Shown: positions 51,372 to 59,865 of the stretch, piece after piece
Position numbering within the stretch: the stretch's first letter is position 1
Layout: each line of letters starts with the position of its first letter
Source of the DNA: Gracilibacillus orientalis
GTDB lineage: Bacteria; Bacillota; Bacilli; Bacillales; Amphibacillaceae
NCBI RefSeq assembly: GCF_900114645.1
Contig: NZ_FOTR01000005.1
Location: 186,001-250,000, forward strand
DNA length: 64,000 nucleotides
Direction of reading: 5' to 3'
Translations under genes and position numbers: made by a program
Notes under the pieces: generated by a model
The model's input: only the letters and a program-made list of their open reading frames with translations
Databases searched by the model: none
What the model was told of the DNA's origin: nothing

Positions 51372-52204
51372 AATTTACTCCTTTCTTATTGGGCAATCGT
51401 TTATTTACACAAATCGTTACATTAAACATAATAAAGGGACTTGCAGTATTCCGCAAATCGCTTATAGCTTGATTACACTTTATAAATCTTCTTTTATTAA
51501 CTTGAGCTTCATTCAATTGGAATAACTTTATAAATCCTCCAATATTGTCATTTATCCTTACAAATGAGCAAAATTTGATCGAATTATCAAAGTATTCAGC
51601 TTATTTATTCCCGTTTTTTTTCAAAACAATCATTATTTTTTAAATAAAAAGACAATATCTAAACACAAAGTTGCCTGTCCATTTGTAATATTTTACAATC
51701 AGACTATCGATAACAACGCTGGATCTTGCAACAAATATATGGCTTTTTAATCGTCTAAAAATATTGATTTCGGTTGTTTTCATTGGATTTTGCCATTACT
51801 GCTTTTTCTGGGTAGACTGTATTTTTATTTTTATCCAAAAACACAGGTTATAAATGTAGCTTCATATTCCTGAGGATAGTGAATGAAAAGGCATATTGTA
51901 TGGTGTTTGAGCGTAAAAATAATATAACAGATTATTTGCTTTTTTGTCTCTTTTGATTGAGAAATCATCATAACAAAAATCCTTTATATGTTGTTAAACT
52001 CGGTTTTCCCGAAGCTTTCGCTGGGAATAGTTAAAAAGGAGGACTAAGTTTCTGACTTCGTTTAACAGCTCGTCCTCGACAAAGTTTCTGTTATCGTAGA
52101 CCTTATCAAACTTATAAATTTTGATAAGGCAAAAATGTCTCTTTTTTTAAAAAGCACTTATGTTTATGTGATGATGGAATTTTGTAGCAAAATGAGGTGA
52201 GGGT
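51372..52204. other. Long intergenic region between ectABC and the catabolic cluster
   Basis: No credible gene in 830 bp. It must hold the osmotically controlled ectA promoter on the minus strand. From about 51993 the DNA is rich in possible stems: TTCCC-GA-AGC-TTTC-GCT-GGGAA (about 52007-52029), GGAGGAC against GTCCTC (about 52040 and 52073), GTTAAAC against GTTTAAC (about 51994 and 52067), and CCTTATCAAA...TTTGATAAGG (about 52103-52131) followed by a T run at 52140-52147. This could be a structured leader or terminator ahead of the PucR gene, or a decayed repeat. Confidence 0.4.
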
Positions 52205-53887
52205 ATGGTTTTAACGGTGAGTACTATAATGCAAATGCCGGTGATGAAAGTTTGTGAAGTAAAGACAGGAAAACAATTGCTAGAGCAAAAGCCGATTGAA
52301 TGGGTTTCTGTTATTGAGCTCCCTGTTGAAAACTTTGTCAGAAAGAATGAGTTTGTTTTAAGTACCGGTATAGGATGCGAAGATAATCCCAACTTATTAG
52401 AATCCTTTGTGCAAGATGTCATTCAATCAGGGGTATCTGTTTTAGGTTTTGCCACAGGACGATATATTTATAATATCCCTGATCGAATTTTGGAAAAGGC
52501 AAATCAAAATGATTTAATCATCATTGACATTCCTTGGGAAGTTCGTTTTACGGATATTTGGCAATCTGTGATGGATAAAATTACAGAAGTAAAACACAAA
52601 GAACGTCAAAAGGTAGAAGATGCCAGACAAGAATTAATTAATTGTGTTCTAAAAGATAAAGGATTAGAAGAGATTGCACACACATTATATAAGCATATTA
52701 AAATTCCTGTTGCCATCACTGATTCTGAAAAAAGGTGGAGGGCATTAAAGTTTTTTAATAAAGATATTTTAGAAAATTATAGTCTCGAAGTCCAAGAAGG
52801 TCATTTACATCCGATACCACTATCTGATATAAAATTTCAAGAACATCCATTGTATTATCATATGAAAGAATACAAATTTTATAAAGATCGTTTTTTTCAG
52901 CTGCAAATTCTCAACAATCACAAGGTACAAGGGTATATTGTATTTCAGCCGAGCGATAATAAAGAGCTGACTTGGTTTGTGATGAATGTGTTAGAGCATG
53001 CATTGACAGCCTGTGCGTTATACTTTGTGAAAGAGAATGCCATTGAGTTAACCGAGATACGATTAAAGGATAATTTTGTTTTAAATTTAGCTAAAAATAA
53101 ATTGAAAATAGATCATCAACTATTAACAAAAGCACATTTATTAAGATATGATCTAAATCTTCCTTATGTTTGTATTGTCGGAGATATTAGAAATAAAGAT
53201 CTAGGATCAGATAAGCATGATACTTTAGATAACCCTTATCATTCATCATTAAGAAGCTTTAATTATTATATCCAGAAGGAAATCACCTACGCAGGTCGAC
53301 TATTTGAGCGAAAAACGATGACTACCTTTGAAAAGGGGGAAGTGATTCTTTATTTGCAAGTAGAGGATCCTTCTTATCATGATGTAGCAAATCAATTTTT
53401 AGATACGATTGAACGACGGTTAAGCCAATTGCTTTCAGATATTGATATCTCTTGGGGAATTGCACTTCAAAAAGAAAGTACGTATCCATTTTATGAAAGC
53501 TATGAAAAGGCCAAAACGGCTCTAGAAATTGGACTGCAGCATGATGGTCCTGGGAATAGAACATTTTATAGTGATACAAGAATTAATCGGCTGTTAATGG
53601 CAATATCTCAAGAAGAAAATATTCATGAGATTGTAAAAGATACATTGAGACCATTGTTAGAATACGATAAAAAGAGACAGACAGACCTCATTTTTACTTT
53701 TAAGACGTACAACAAATACAAAGGAAATGTTAGTCAAACAGCAAGAGAATTAAATTTACATCGCCAATCGTTATTGCATCGCTTGAGAAAAATAGAGTCT
53801 CTGACGCATTTATCCTTAATTGAGGCTGATGATTCTTTTTTATTAGATTTGAGTGTCCGGTTATGGATGCTGAATAAAATAAAATAA
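52205..53887 (+). CDS. PucR-family transcriptional regulator
   Basis: Regulator of 560 residues. An N-terminal PucR domain (about 5-125: STIMQMPVMKVCEVKTGKQL, ENFVRKNEFVLSTGIG, VLGFATGRYIYNIPD), a middle GAF-like region (about 160-300), and a C-terminal helix-turn-helix (about 490-555: TFKTYNKYKGNVSQTARELN, LHRQSLLHRLRKIE) of the PucR/CdaR type. PucR proteins commonly activate purine or amino-acid-derivative catabolism in response to a small ligand. Here the four genes behind it form a probable ectoine-degradation operon, so its ligand may be ectoine or a breakdown product. Start ATG 52205 after TGAGGTGAGGG. It has its own terminator, and candidate operators lie between it and the hydrolase gene. 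Confidence 0.83.
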   Translation: MVLTVSTIMQMPVMKVCEVKTGKQLLEQKPIEWVSVIELPVENFVRKNEFVLSTGIGCEDNPNLLESFVQDVIQSGVSVLGFATGRYIYNIPDRILEKANQNDLIIIDIPWEVRFTDIWQSVMDKITEVKHKERQKVEDARQELINCVLKDKGLEEIAHTLYKHIKIPVAITDSEKRWRALKFFNKDILENYSLEVQEGHLHPIPLSDIKFQEHPLYYHMKEYKFYKDRFFQLQILNNHKVQGYIVFQPSDNKELTWFVMNVLEHALTACALYFVKENAIELTEIRLKDNFVLNLAKNKLKIDHQLLTKAHLLRYDLNLPYVCIVGDIRNKDLGSDKHDTLDNPYHSSLRSFNYYIQKEITYAGRLFERKTMTTFEKGEVILYLQVEDPSYHDVANQFLDTIERRLSQLLSDIDISWGIALQKESTYPFYESYEKAKTALEIGLQHDGPGNRTFYSDTRINRLLMAISQEENIHEIVKDTLRPLLEYDKKRQTDLIFTFKTYNKYKGNVSQTARELNLHRQSLLHRLRKIESLTHLSLIEADDSFLLDLSVRLWMLNKIK

Positions 53888-53896
53888 TAGGGATGA

Positions 53897-53928
53897 CGTC
53901 TTGTTGTATAGCAGGGCGTTTTTTTATA
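53897..53928 (+). terminator. Terminator after the PucR gene
   Basis: ACGTCTTG and CAGGGCGT form a short stem with G-U pairs, followed by TTTTTTT. Confidence 0.65.
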
Positions 53929-53988
53929 GGAAAAGAAAGTGAAGAACATAGATAAGCGCAAATAATGCGATCACTTAGCCAAATTTTT

Positions 53989-54054
53989 ATTAAGTACCAA
54001 AATATAAAAGCAAAAAATCAAATTAGTACTTAAAGCCTGATTAAGTACCAAAAT
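53989..54054 (+). promoter_or_regulatory. Three-box operator array before the hydrolase gene
   Basis: ATTAAGTACCAAAAT occurs identically at 53989-54003 and 54040-54054 (51 bp apart). Between them, AATTAGTACTTAA at about 54021-54033 is an inverted, slightly altered copy (TTAAGTACTAATT when reversed). The next gene starts 290 bp further on. These are candidate sites for the PucR-type regulator encoded directly upstream. Confidence 0.6.
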
Positions 54055-54343
54055 GAAATTCAATATCTTAAATATGGAACTGAAAGAACTAAATGATAAG
54101 CGGCGATTCGTGTCACCCACTTGCTTCTAATTTGGAACTTTTTAAAAAGCATGAGTCAAATAAGGTGAGTGCAAAAGTAGCCTGTATTCCTGAATATATG
54201 GGCGTTTGTGCCTTAATTCATGTTGTATGACAGAAAACCAAAAACTTCATACAATCTGAACATTACATTTTAACCAGCTGTTTAATAAGATGAAAGTAAG
54301 AAATAACACTTTATAAAAAATTTTAGGGGGGAGGAGGGATACG

Positions 54344-55552
54344 ATGTTAGCCTTTGATATTTTAGAATATCAAAAACGTTTAACGAAGACAAAACAACAG
54401 ATGGCTGAAAGCGGGATTGAAGTGTTACTTGTAACAGACCCAGCTAATATGAATTATATATCAGGCTATGATGCTTGGTCATTCTATGTTCACCAAATGT
54501 TAATTATCATCATTGATGAACCTCAGCCAATTTGGATTGGTCGTTATCAAGATGCAAATGGCGCGAAAATTACCACATGGATTTACAACGAAAATATTAT
54601 TCCTTTCCCAGATTATTATGTGCAATCATCGATTTACCACCCAATGGATTTTATAGCAGAAATTTTAAAACAGATAGGGCAAGGAAATAGAAACATTGGT
54701 GTTGAGATGGATAATTATTATTTCACTGCCAAAGCTTATGAAAGGTTAAAGTATGGACTTCCCAATGCTACATTTAAAAATGCGGATTTATTAGTGAACT
54801 ATGTAAGGATTATCAAATCAGAGCAAGAGATTGAATATATGAAGCAGGCAGCAGAAATTGCTGATCAAGCGATGTATAAAGCAGTAGAAAGCGTACGGGT
54901 AGGGAATAGAGAGTGTGATACAGCAGCAGCAATATATCATCAAATGATTTCTGGTACGGATGATTATGGAGGTGATTATCCAGCTATTGTTCCGTTGCTT
55001 CTGTCTGGAGATAATACTGGTGCACCACATCTAACTTGGTCGGAGAGAAAATATAAAGAAGGAGAATCTGTTGTTATTGAATTAGCAGGCTGTTACAAGA
55101 GGTATCATGTACCAGTAGCTCGAACAGTATCGATAGGTAAACCTTCTATACAGCTTGAGAAAATTGCTCCGATTGTCGTTGAAGGTTTGAATGCCGTTTT
55201 AGATGCGGTAAAGCCTGGAGTCACTTGTGGAGAACTGGAAAGGTATTGGTATAACTGTCTCAAAAAATATGGAATTGAAAAAGAGGCAAGACTAGGATAT
55301 TCCGTAGGTTTAGGTTACCCGCCGGATTGGGGAGAGCATACAGCAAGCATTCGAGCAGAGGATTCAACCGTTTTACAACCAAACATGACTTTCCACCTTA
55401 TTCCGGCCTTATGGTTTGACGATTATGGAATTGAGATCAGTGAATCATTTCGAGTAACAAAAAATGGTGGTGAAACGTTCACCAAAATCCCAAGAGATTT
55501 AATTGTGCAAGATCCCTTTCCGTTTCAAGAAAAAGGCGGAATAATCAGCTAG
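54344..55552 (+). CDS. doeA: Probable ectoine hydrolase, M24 fold (DoeA/EutD-like)
   Basis: Protein of 402 residues with a creatinase N-domain (1-150) and pita-bread M24 domain (155-390). The text VTDPANMNYISGYDAWSFYVHQ (30-51, given in parts: NMNYISGYDAWSFYVHQ) and GDYPAIVPLL (210-219), HLTW and YPPDWGEHTASIR (325-337) follow ectoine hydrolase, which opens the ectoine ring to N-acetyl-diaminobutyrate. Metal ligands of M24 peptidases are lost: Glu246 replaces the first Asp, Pro257 the second, and the GHGIG histidine becomes GYSVG (318-322). That argues against an aminopeptidase and agrees with metal-free EutD. The divergent ectABC operon supports the call. ATG 54344 after GGGGGGAGGAGGG. Confidence 0.8.
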   Translation: MLAFDILEYQKRLTKTKQQMAESGIEVLLVTDPANMNYISGYDAWSFYVHQMLIIIIDEPQPIWIGRYQDANGAKITTWIYNENIIPFPDYYVQSSIYHPMDFIAEILKQIGQGNRNIGVEMDNYYFTAKAYERLKYGLPNATFKNADLLVNYVRIIKSEQEIEYMKQAAEIADQAMYKAVESVRVGNRECDTAAAIYHQMISGTDDYGGDYPAIVPLLLSGDNTGAPHLTWSERKYKEGESVVIELAGCYKRYHVPVARTVSIGKPSIQLEKIAPIVVEGLNAVLDAVKPGVTCGELERYWYNCLKKYGIEKEARLGYSVGLGYPPDWGEHTASIRAEDSTVLQPNMTFHLIPALWFDDYGIEISESFRVTKNGGETFTKIPRDLIVQDPFPFQEKGGIIS

Positions 55553-55595
55553 TTTTCCATATGATTAGATAGATTATAGATGAGGAGGGCCTAGT

Positions 55596-56795
55596 ATGAG
55601 AGATGTAAAAATGAGTACAAAAGCAGTATGGGCAGGAGAAAAAGATCAATTAGCTTTCGGAGCCACTCAAGTTCCAGTTGTGCATAGTGTATCTTTTGGT
55701 TATGACGATATGGATGAATGGTATGAAGTCGCTATCGGAAATAAAGAAGGTCATATCTACGGTCGTAATACCAATCCAACCGTTGAAGCATTTGAAGAAA
55801 AAATAAGAATTTTAGAAGGAGCAGAAGCTGCTACGAGCTTTTCGACTGGCATGGCAGCCATTAGTAATACACTCGGAACTCTATTATTTCCAGGGGATCG
55901 AATAGTTTCCATAAAAGACACTTATGGCGGAACCAATAAAATATTTACCGAATTTTTGCCAAAGCAAAAAATAGACGTAGTTTTATGCGACACAGGAGAT
56001 CATGCAGCGATTGAAAAAGAGGTAGCAAAAGGCTGTAAAGTTCTTTATTTAGAAAGTCCCACTAATCCAACAGTGAAAATAACGGATATTGAACGAATGG
56101 CGAAGGTTGGAAAAAAAGCTGGAGCTATAGTCATTGTTGATAACACATTTGCTACTCCGATAAACCAAAACCCACTTGAATTGGGAGCAGATTTAGTGAT
56201 TCATAGTGCTACTAAATTTTTAGGCGGTCATGCAGATGCATTAGGCGGCTCAGTATGTGGATCTAAAAAATTAGTAGAAAGTATTTATCATTATAGAGAA
56301 ATCAATGGAGCAACACTTGATCCAATGTCAGCCTATTTATTGCTAAGAGGCATGAAAACGCTTCAGTTGAGAATTGAAAAGCAAAGTGAGAATGCAATGG
56401 TAGTTGCTCGCTATTTGCAATCTGTTGATGCCGTTGAATCGGTATTTTACCCAGGATTAGAGGACCATCCAGGCCATGATATTGCTAAGAAACAAATGAA
56501 CGGGTTTGGCAGCATGTTAAGTTTTTCGGTAAAGGGTGGGGTGGATACACTCAGACATTTACTTCCAAAGCTAAAATATGTGAACCGTGCAGCGCATCTT
56601 GGCTCTGTTGAAACTATTGTGGGCCCCTCACGCACAACAAGTCACGTAGAATGTACACCAGAAGAAAGAGCTGCAATGGGGATACCGGAAGGGTTAATTC
56701 GATATTCAGCAGGACTGGAAGATAAGGATGACTTAATTCATGATTTAGAGCAAGCCTTTCAATCCTTGCCAGAAAGTTTATTTGTAAACAAGTAA
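55596..56795 (+). CDS. Cys/Met-metabolism PLP enzyme (cystathionine gamma-synthase family)
   Basis: PLP enzyme of 399 residues from the family of cystathionine gamma-synthase, O-acetylhomoserine sulfhydrylase and methionine gamma-lyase. YGRNTNPT at 55-62, TGMAAI near 86, DTYGGTN (108-114; active-site Tyr110), ESPTNPT near 153, and the PLP lysine Lys207 in HSATKFLGGHADALGG. These enzymes remove or replace a group on the gamma-carbon of an amino acid. In this cluster the natural candidates are diaminobutyrate or its N-gamma-acetyl form, an amide analogue of O-acetylhomoserine. A role in sulfur metabolism is the alternative. ATG 55596 after GAGGAGGG, 43 bp after the hydrolase stop. Confidence 0.85.
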   Translation: MRDVKMSTKAVWAGEKDQLAFGATQVPVVHSVSFGYDDMDEWYEVAIGNKEGHIYGRNTNPTVEAFEEKIRILEGAEAATSFSTGMAAISNTLGTLLFPGDRIVSIKDTYGGTNKIFTEFLPKQKIDVVLCDTGDHAAIEKEVAKGCKVLYLESPTNPTVKITDIERMAKVGKKAGAIVIVDNTFATPINQNPLELGADLVIHSATKFLGGHADALGGSVCGSKKLVESIYHYREINGATLDPMSAYLLLRGMKTLQLRIEKQSENAMVVARYLQSVDAVESVFYPGLEDHPGHDIAKKQMNGFGSMLSFSVKGGVDTLRHLLPKLKYVNRAAHLGSVETIVGPSRTTSHVECTPEERAAMGIPEGLIRYSAGLEDKDDLIHDLEQAFQSLPESLFVNK

Positions 56796-56840
56796 AGCAA
56801 CCACCGATTTTTCTTTAAAAAAACAATGGAGGTGATGAGA

Positions 56841-57896
56841 TTGACTATGAAGGTCGCTTTTATTGGGTTTGGCGGTGTTGGGCAGGCTTTGGCAGAGATT
56901 TTTTTGAAACAACAAAAGGGCGAAAAGCCATCGTTTGGTTTCGAGCCCGAGGTTGTCGCTGTATCCGATATTATGAAAGGATCTGTGTATCATCCAAATG
57001 GATTAAACATTGAAGAGTTGTTATCTGCCGTTAGAGATTCTGGGAGTTTAGATGCTTATCCAGATCAAACAGGACTAATTAGAGGCTGGGATAGCATGGA
57101 TACGATCAAGGATACGAATGCAGATATGATTGTTGAGGTAACGTTCACAGATGTGAAAACAGGTCAACCAGCCATTGACCATTGCCAAACAGCTTTTGAA
57201 CATAATAAAAGTGTAGTAACGACTAATAAAGGTCCTGTTGCCTTAGCTTATGATGAGCTATCAGCACTCGCTGAAAAAAACGACGTGTTCTGGGGATTTG
57301 AAGGGACGGTAATGAGCGGAACACCAGCTCTCAGATTGCCCGTTATGACGCTAGCAGGTAATGAAATAACGGAAATTAAAGGGATTCTAAATGGAACGAC
57401 TAATTATATGATTACTGAAATGGAAAAAGGTAAGACATACAAGGAAGCCTTAGAAAAAGCACAAAGCCTAGGGTTTGCAGAAGCGGATCCAGTTAGTGAC
57501 GTAGAAGGTTATGATGCGAGATATAAGACAGCGATTTTAGCGAACTATTTAATGGGTAAAAAAATAGCATCAGAAGATATTTATTGTAAGGGAATTAGCG
57601 ATTTAACATTAGAGATGGTGAAAGAAGCATTAGATGAAAATCAAAAATGGCGTCTGCTCTCGCGTTTAACCAAAAGGGAAGATGGTTCTGTTGAAGCTTC
57701 GGTTAAGCCAGAGCTGGTAGATGGTAACGATCCATTAGCTGGAGTTAATGGTCCAACAAATGCGATTGTCTATGAATGTGACTTATCCGGTCCAATTATG
57801 TTAACAGGTGCAGGGGCAGGGTTAATCGAAACAGGTTATTCACTTTTTATTGATATCATTCACTACCATAGACAAAATGCCCTAACCAAACTTTAA
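56841..57896 (+). CDS. Homoserine dehydrogenase, short form without ACT domain
   Basis: Oxidoreductase of 351 residues. NAD(P)-binding GFGGVGQAL (9-17), then the homoserine dehydrogenase signature GILNGTTNYMITEM (about 186-199) and FAEADPVSDVEGYDARYKTAILA (about 212-234, in parts; catalytic Lys in YKTAIL). Interconverts aspartate semialdehyde and homoserine. Threonine feedback needs a C-terminal ACT domain, which is absent, consistent with a catabolic role. The start is uncertain: TTG 56841 lies 8 nt after GGAGG; ATG 56847 is 14 nt after it. Tightly placed between the PLP-enzyme and dehydrogenase genes. Confidence 0.85.
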   Translation: MTMKVAFIGFGGVGQALAEIFLKQQKGEKPSFGFEPEVVAVSDIMKGSVYHPNGLNIEELLSAVRDSGSLDAYPDQTGLIRGWDSMDTIKDTNADMIVEVTFTDVKTGQPAIDHCQTAFEHNKSVVTTNKGPVALAYDELSALAEKNDVFWGFEGTVMSGTPALRLPVMTLAGNEITEIKGILNGTTNYMITEMEKGKTYKEALEKAQSLGFAEADPVSDVEGYDARYKTAILANYLMGKKIASEDIYCKGISDLTLEMVKEALDENQKWRLLSRLTKREDGSVEASVKPELVDGNDPLAGVNGPTNAIVYECDLSGPIMLTGAGAGLIETGYSLFIDIIHYHRQNALTKL

Positions 57897-57911
57897 TAGG
57901 GGGTGAATTCC

Positions 57912-59348
57912 ATGCAACTACAAGTAAAACAAGAAAAAATGTTGATTGCAGGACAATGGATAGCTGCTGAGCAAACATTTGATGTATTTGATCCGCAAGA
58001 TAATCGATTAATTGCCAAAGTACCATTAGCTACAGAAAATGATATGCTAATGGCCATTGAAAAAGCAGATGAGGCTTATCTAAACAACAAATATTGGCCA
58101 ACTTATGCAAGAATGGCTGTGCTTCAACGAGTAGCCTCTTATATAGAAGAGAATAAAGAGCGTTATGCAGAAACGATAGCATTAGAAGGAAGTAAAACAA
58201 TTCAAGAGGCTCGTGGAGAGGTGAAACGAGCGATACAAACGATTAAAATCAGCGCAGAAGAAGCGCGAAGGATAAATGGAGAAACGATTAATTTTGATCA
58301 AAGTGAAAGTGGAGAAAATAGGGTGGGCTATTATTATCGCTTTCCAGTAGGTGTGATTGGAGCTATTACCCCGTTTAATGATCCTTTAAATTTAGTAGCT
58401 CACAAGGTTGGTCCAGCGATTGCCTCTGGAAATGCGGTTATTGTCAAACCAGCATCTGATACGCCGTTGAGTGCATTGCTTTTGGCAGAAGCATTCACAA
58501 AATCTGGTTTACCTGCAGGCATGCTATCCGTTGTGACCGGATCAGGTCGAGATGTAGGCGACGTGCTCGTCACACACCCTTCCATCACAATGATTACATT
58601 TACGGGAGGGGTGGATGTTGGGAAGAAAATAGCGCATAAAGCTGGAATTAAGAAGGTAGGAATGGAGCTCGGTTCCAACTCTCCGGTTATCGTGTTAAAA
58701 GATGCAGATGTTGAAAAAGCAGTGGCGTCTTGTGTTTCAGGTGCTTTTACAGTTGCCGGCCAAAATTGTATTGGTGTCCAGCGAGTTTATGTAGAAAAGG
58801 AAGTATATGATCAATTCTTAGAGTTATATAAACACAGGACTTCTGAACTGCATTTGGGAGATAAAATGGATCCATTAACAGACATTGGCCCAATGATTAA
58901 TGAACGGGAAGCAAAAAGAGTTGAAGCATGGGTAAATCAAGCAGTAGTAGAAGGGGCAAAAATTCAAATTGGTGGAAAAAAAGAAAGAGCCTTTTATTAT
59001 CCTACTATTCTAACAGATGTCCCTAGTAATGCTGTGATTGCTCAAGAAGAAATATTTGGTCCTGTCGTACTTGTCTATTCAGTAGAGGATGTGCATCAAG
59101 CGATTGATCAGTCAAACGCTGTTGATTATGGGCTGCAAGCAGGGATATTTACCAAAGATTTGGAAAATGCATTTTTAACGATACAGGAGTTAGAAGTTGG
59201 CGGCATCATGGTGAATGATAGTAGTGATTATCGTATTGATGCTATGCCTTTTGGGGGAGTGAAACAATCGGGGTTAGGAAGAGAAGGTATCAAGTCCTCG
59301 ATTGAAGCCATGACAGAGCTAAAGGTAGTGAGCTTTAAACTAAACTAA
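57912..59348 (+). CDS. Aldehyde dehydrogenase (probable aspartate-semialdehyde to aspartate step)
   Basis: NAD(P)-dependent aldehyde dehydrogenase of 478 residues. Catalytic Cys286 (AGQNCIGVQR), general base Glu252 (MELGSNSP), oxyanion Asn156 (TPFNDPLN), cofactor loop FTGGVDVGKKI near 230-240, and the C-terminal PFGGVKQSGLGREG. It resembles the lactaldehyde/phosphonoacetaldehyde/succinate-semialdehyde group. In doe/eut clusters an enzyme of this superfamily (DoeC/Ssd) oxidises aspartate semialdehyde to aspartate; the same role is inferred here. ATG 57912, 8 nt after TAGGGGG; an in-frame GTG at 57903 overlaps that site. Last gene of the cluster, 15 bp after the previous stop. Confidence 0.87.
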   Translation: MQLQVKQEKMLIAGQWIAAEQTFDVFDPQDNRLIAKVPLATENDMLMAIEKADEAYLNNKYWPTYARMAVLQRVASYIEENKERYAETIALEGSKTIQEARGEVKRAIQTIKISAEEARRINGETINFDQSESGENRVGYYYRFPVGVIGAITPFNDPLNLVAHKVGPAIASGNAVIVKPASDTPLSALLLAEAFTKSGLPAGMLSVVTGSGRDVGDVLVTHPSITMITFTGGVDVGKKIAHKAGIKKVGMELGSNSPVIVLKDADVEKAVASCVSGAFTVAGQNCIGVQRVYVEKEVYDQFLELYKHRTSELHLGDKMDPLTDIGPMINEREAKRVEAWVNQAVVEGAKIQIGGKKERAFYYPTILTDVPSNAVIAQEEIFGPVVLVYSVEDVHQAIDQSNAVDYGLQAGIFTKDLENAFLTIQELEVGGIMVNDSSDYRIDAMPFGGVKQSGLGREGIKSSIEAMTELKVVSFKLN

Positions 59349-59456
59349 TCATTTTAAGGATAATAAGTAACGCGTTCACAGCAGTTAGCAGTTCCATTTT
59401 GGGGTTGATCCAAAGTGGTTACCCAAAAAAAGTTAGAGTTCTATTATGCGGCTGAT

Positions 59457-59508
59457 TGGCTGAGTTGAGTTCAGGATTCGATTGAACTCAACCCGGCTAA
59501 TTTTGTTT
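59457..59508 (+). terminator. Terminator of the catabolic operon
   Basis: GTTGAGTTCA pairs with TGAACTCAAC, with outer GGCTG...CGGCT pairing possible, followed by a broken T run (AATTTTGTTTTTG). Confidence 0.75.
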
Positions 59509-59553
59509 TTGATCGTTTATTGTTATACCAGTCTATACAACAGTTCTATATTG

Positions 59554-59865
59554 TTAATAATCGTTAGTTTCTTTCTTTTTACGTATCGCTTCAACATAAA
59601 AAATCACAAATATTAAACCACTATACACACCAACATCTATTTCAGCCGCAAATGACAAGATAATTAGCACTAATAAAATTCCTAAACTACCAATGACTAA
59701 TTTCCAAAAACTAAATCCTGTTCTAAAAAACAGTGCTGCATACACATAAGTTACTATTAAACCAATTGCCCATATAATATCAAAACTATTAAAGTCATTA
59801 TTAATTAACTGTACTGATAACGAAGCCACAATAACACCAAGTATAAAAGATATAACACTTTTCAT
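59554..59865 (-). CDS. Small membrane protein, four helices
   Basis: Protein of 103 residues, almost wholly hydrophobic, with about four membrane helices (4-22, 28-47, 52-72, 77-93) and a charged C-terminus (RKKKETNDY). I do not recognise the family. Start ATG 59865 after TAGGTGGA. Convergent with the catabolic operon. Nothing in the context assigns a role. Confidence 0.65.
   Translation of the reverse strand: MKSVISFILGVIVASLSVQLINNDFNSFDIIWAIGLIVTYVYAALFFRTGFSFWKLVIGSLGILLVLIILSFAAEIDVGVYSGLIFVIFYVEAIRKKKETNDY

Noticed and set aside
54344-55552. Annotation as Xaa-Pro dipeptidase
   Set aside because: The fold is right but metal ligands are missing and the sequence follows ectoine hydrolase; the ectABC neighbourhood also argues against it.
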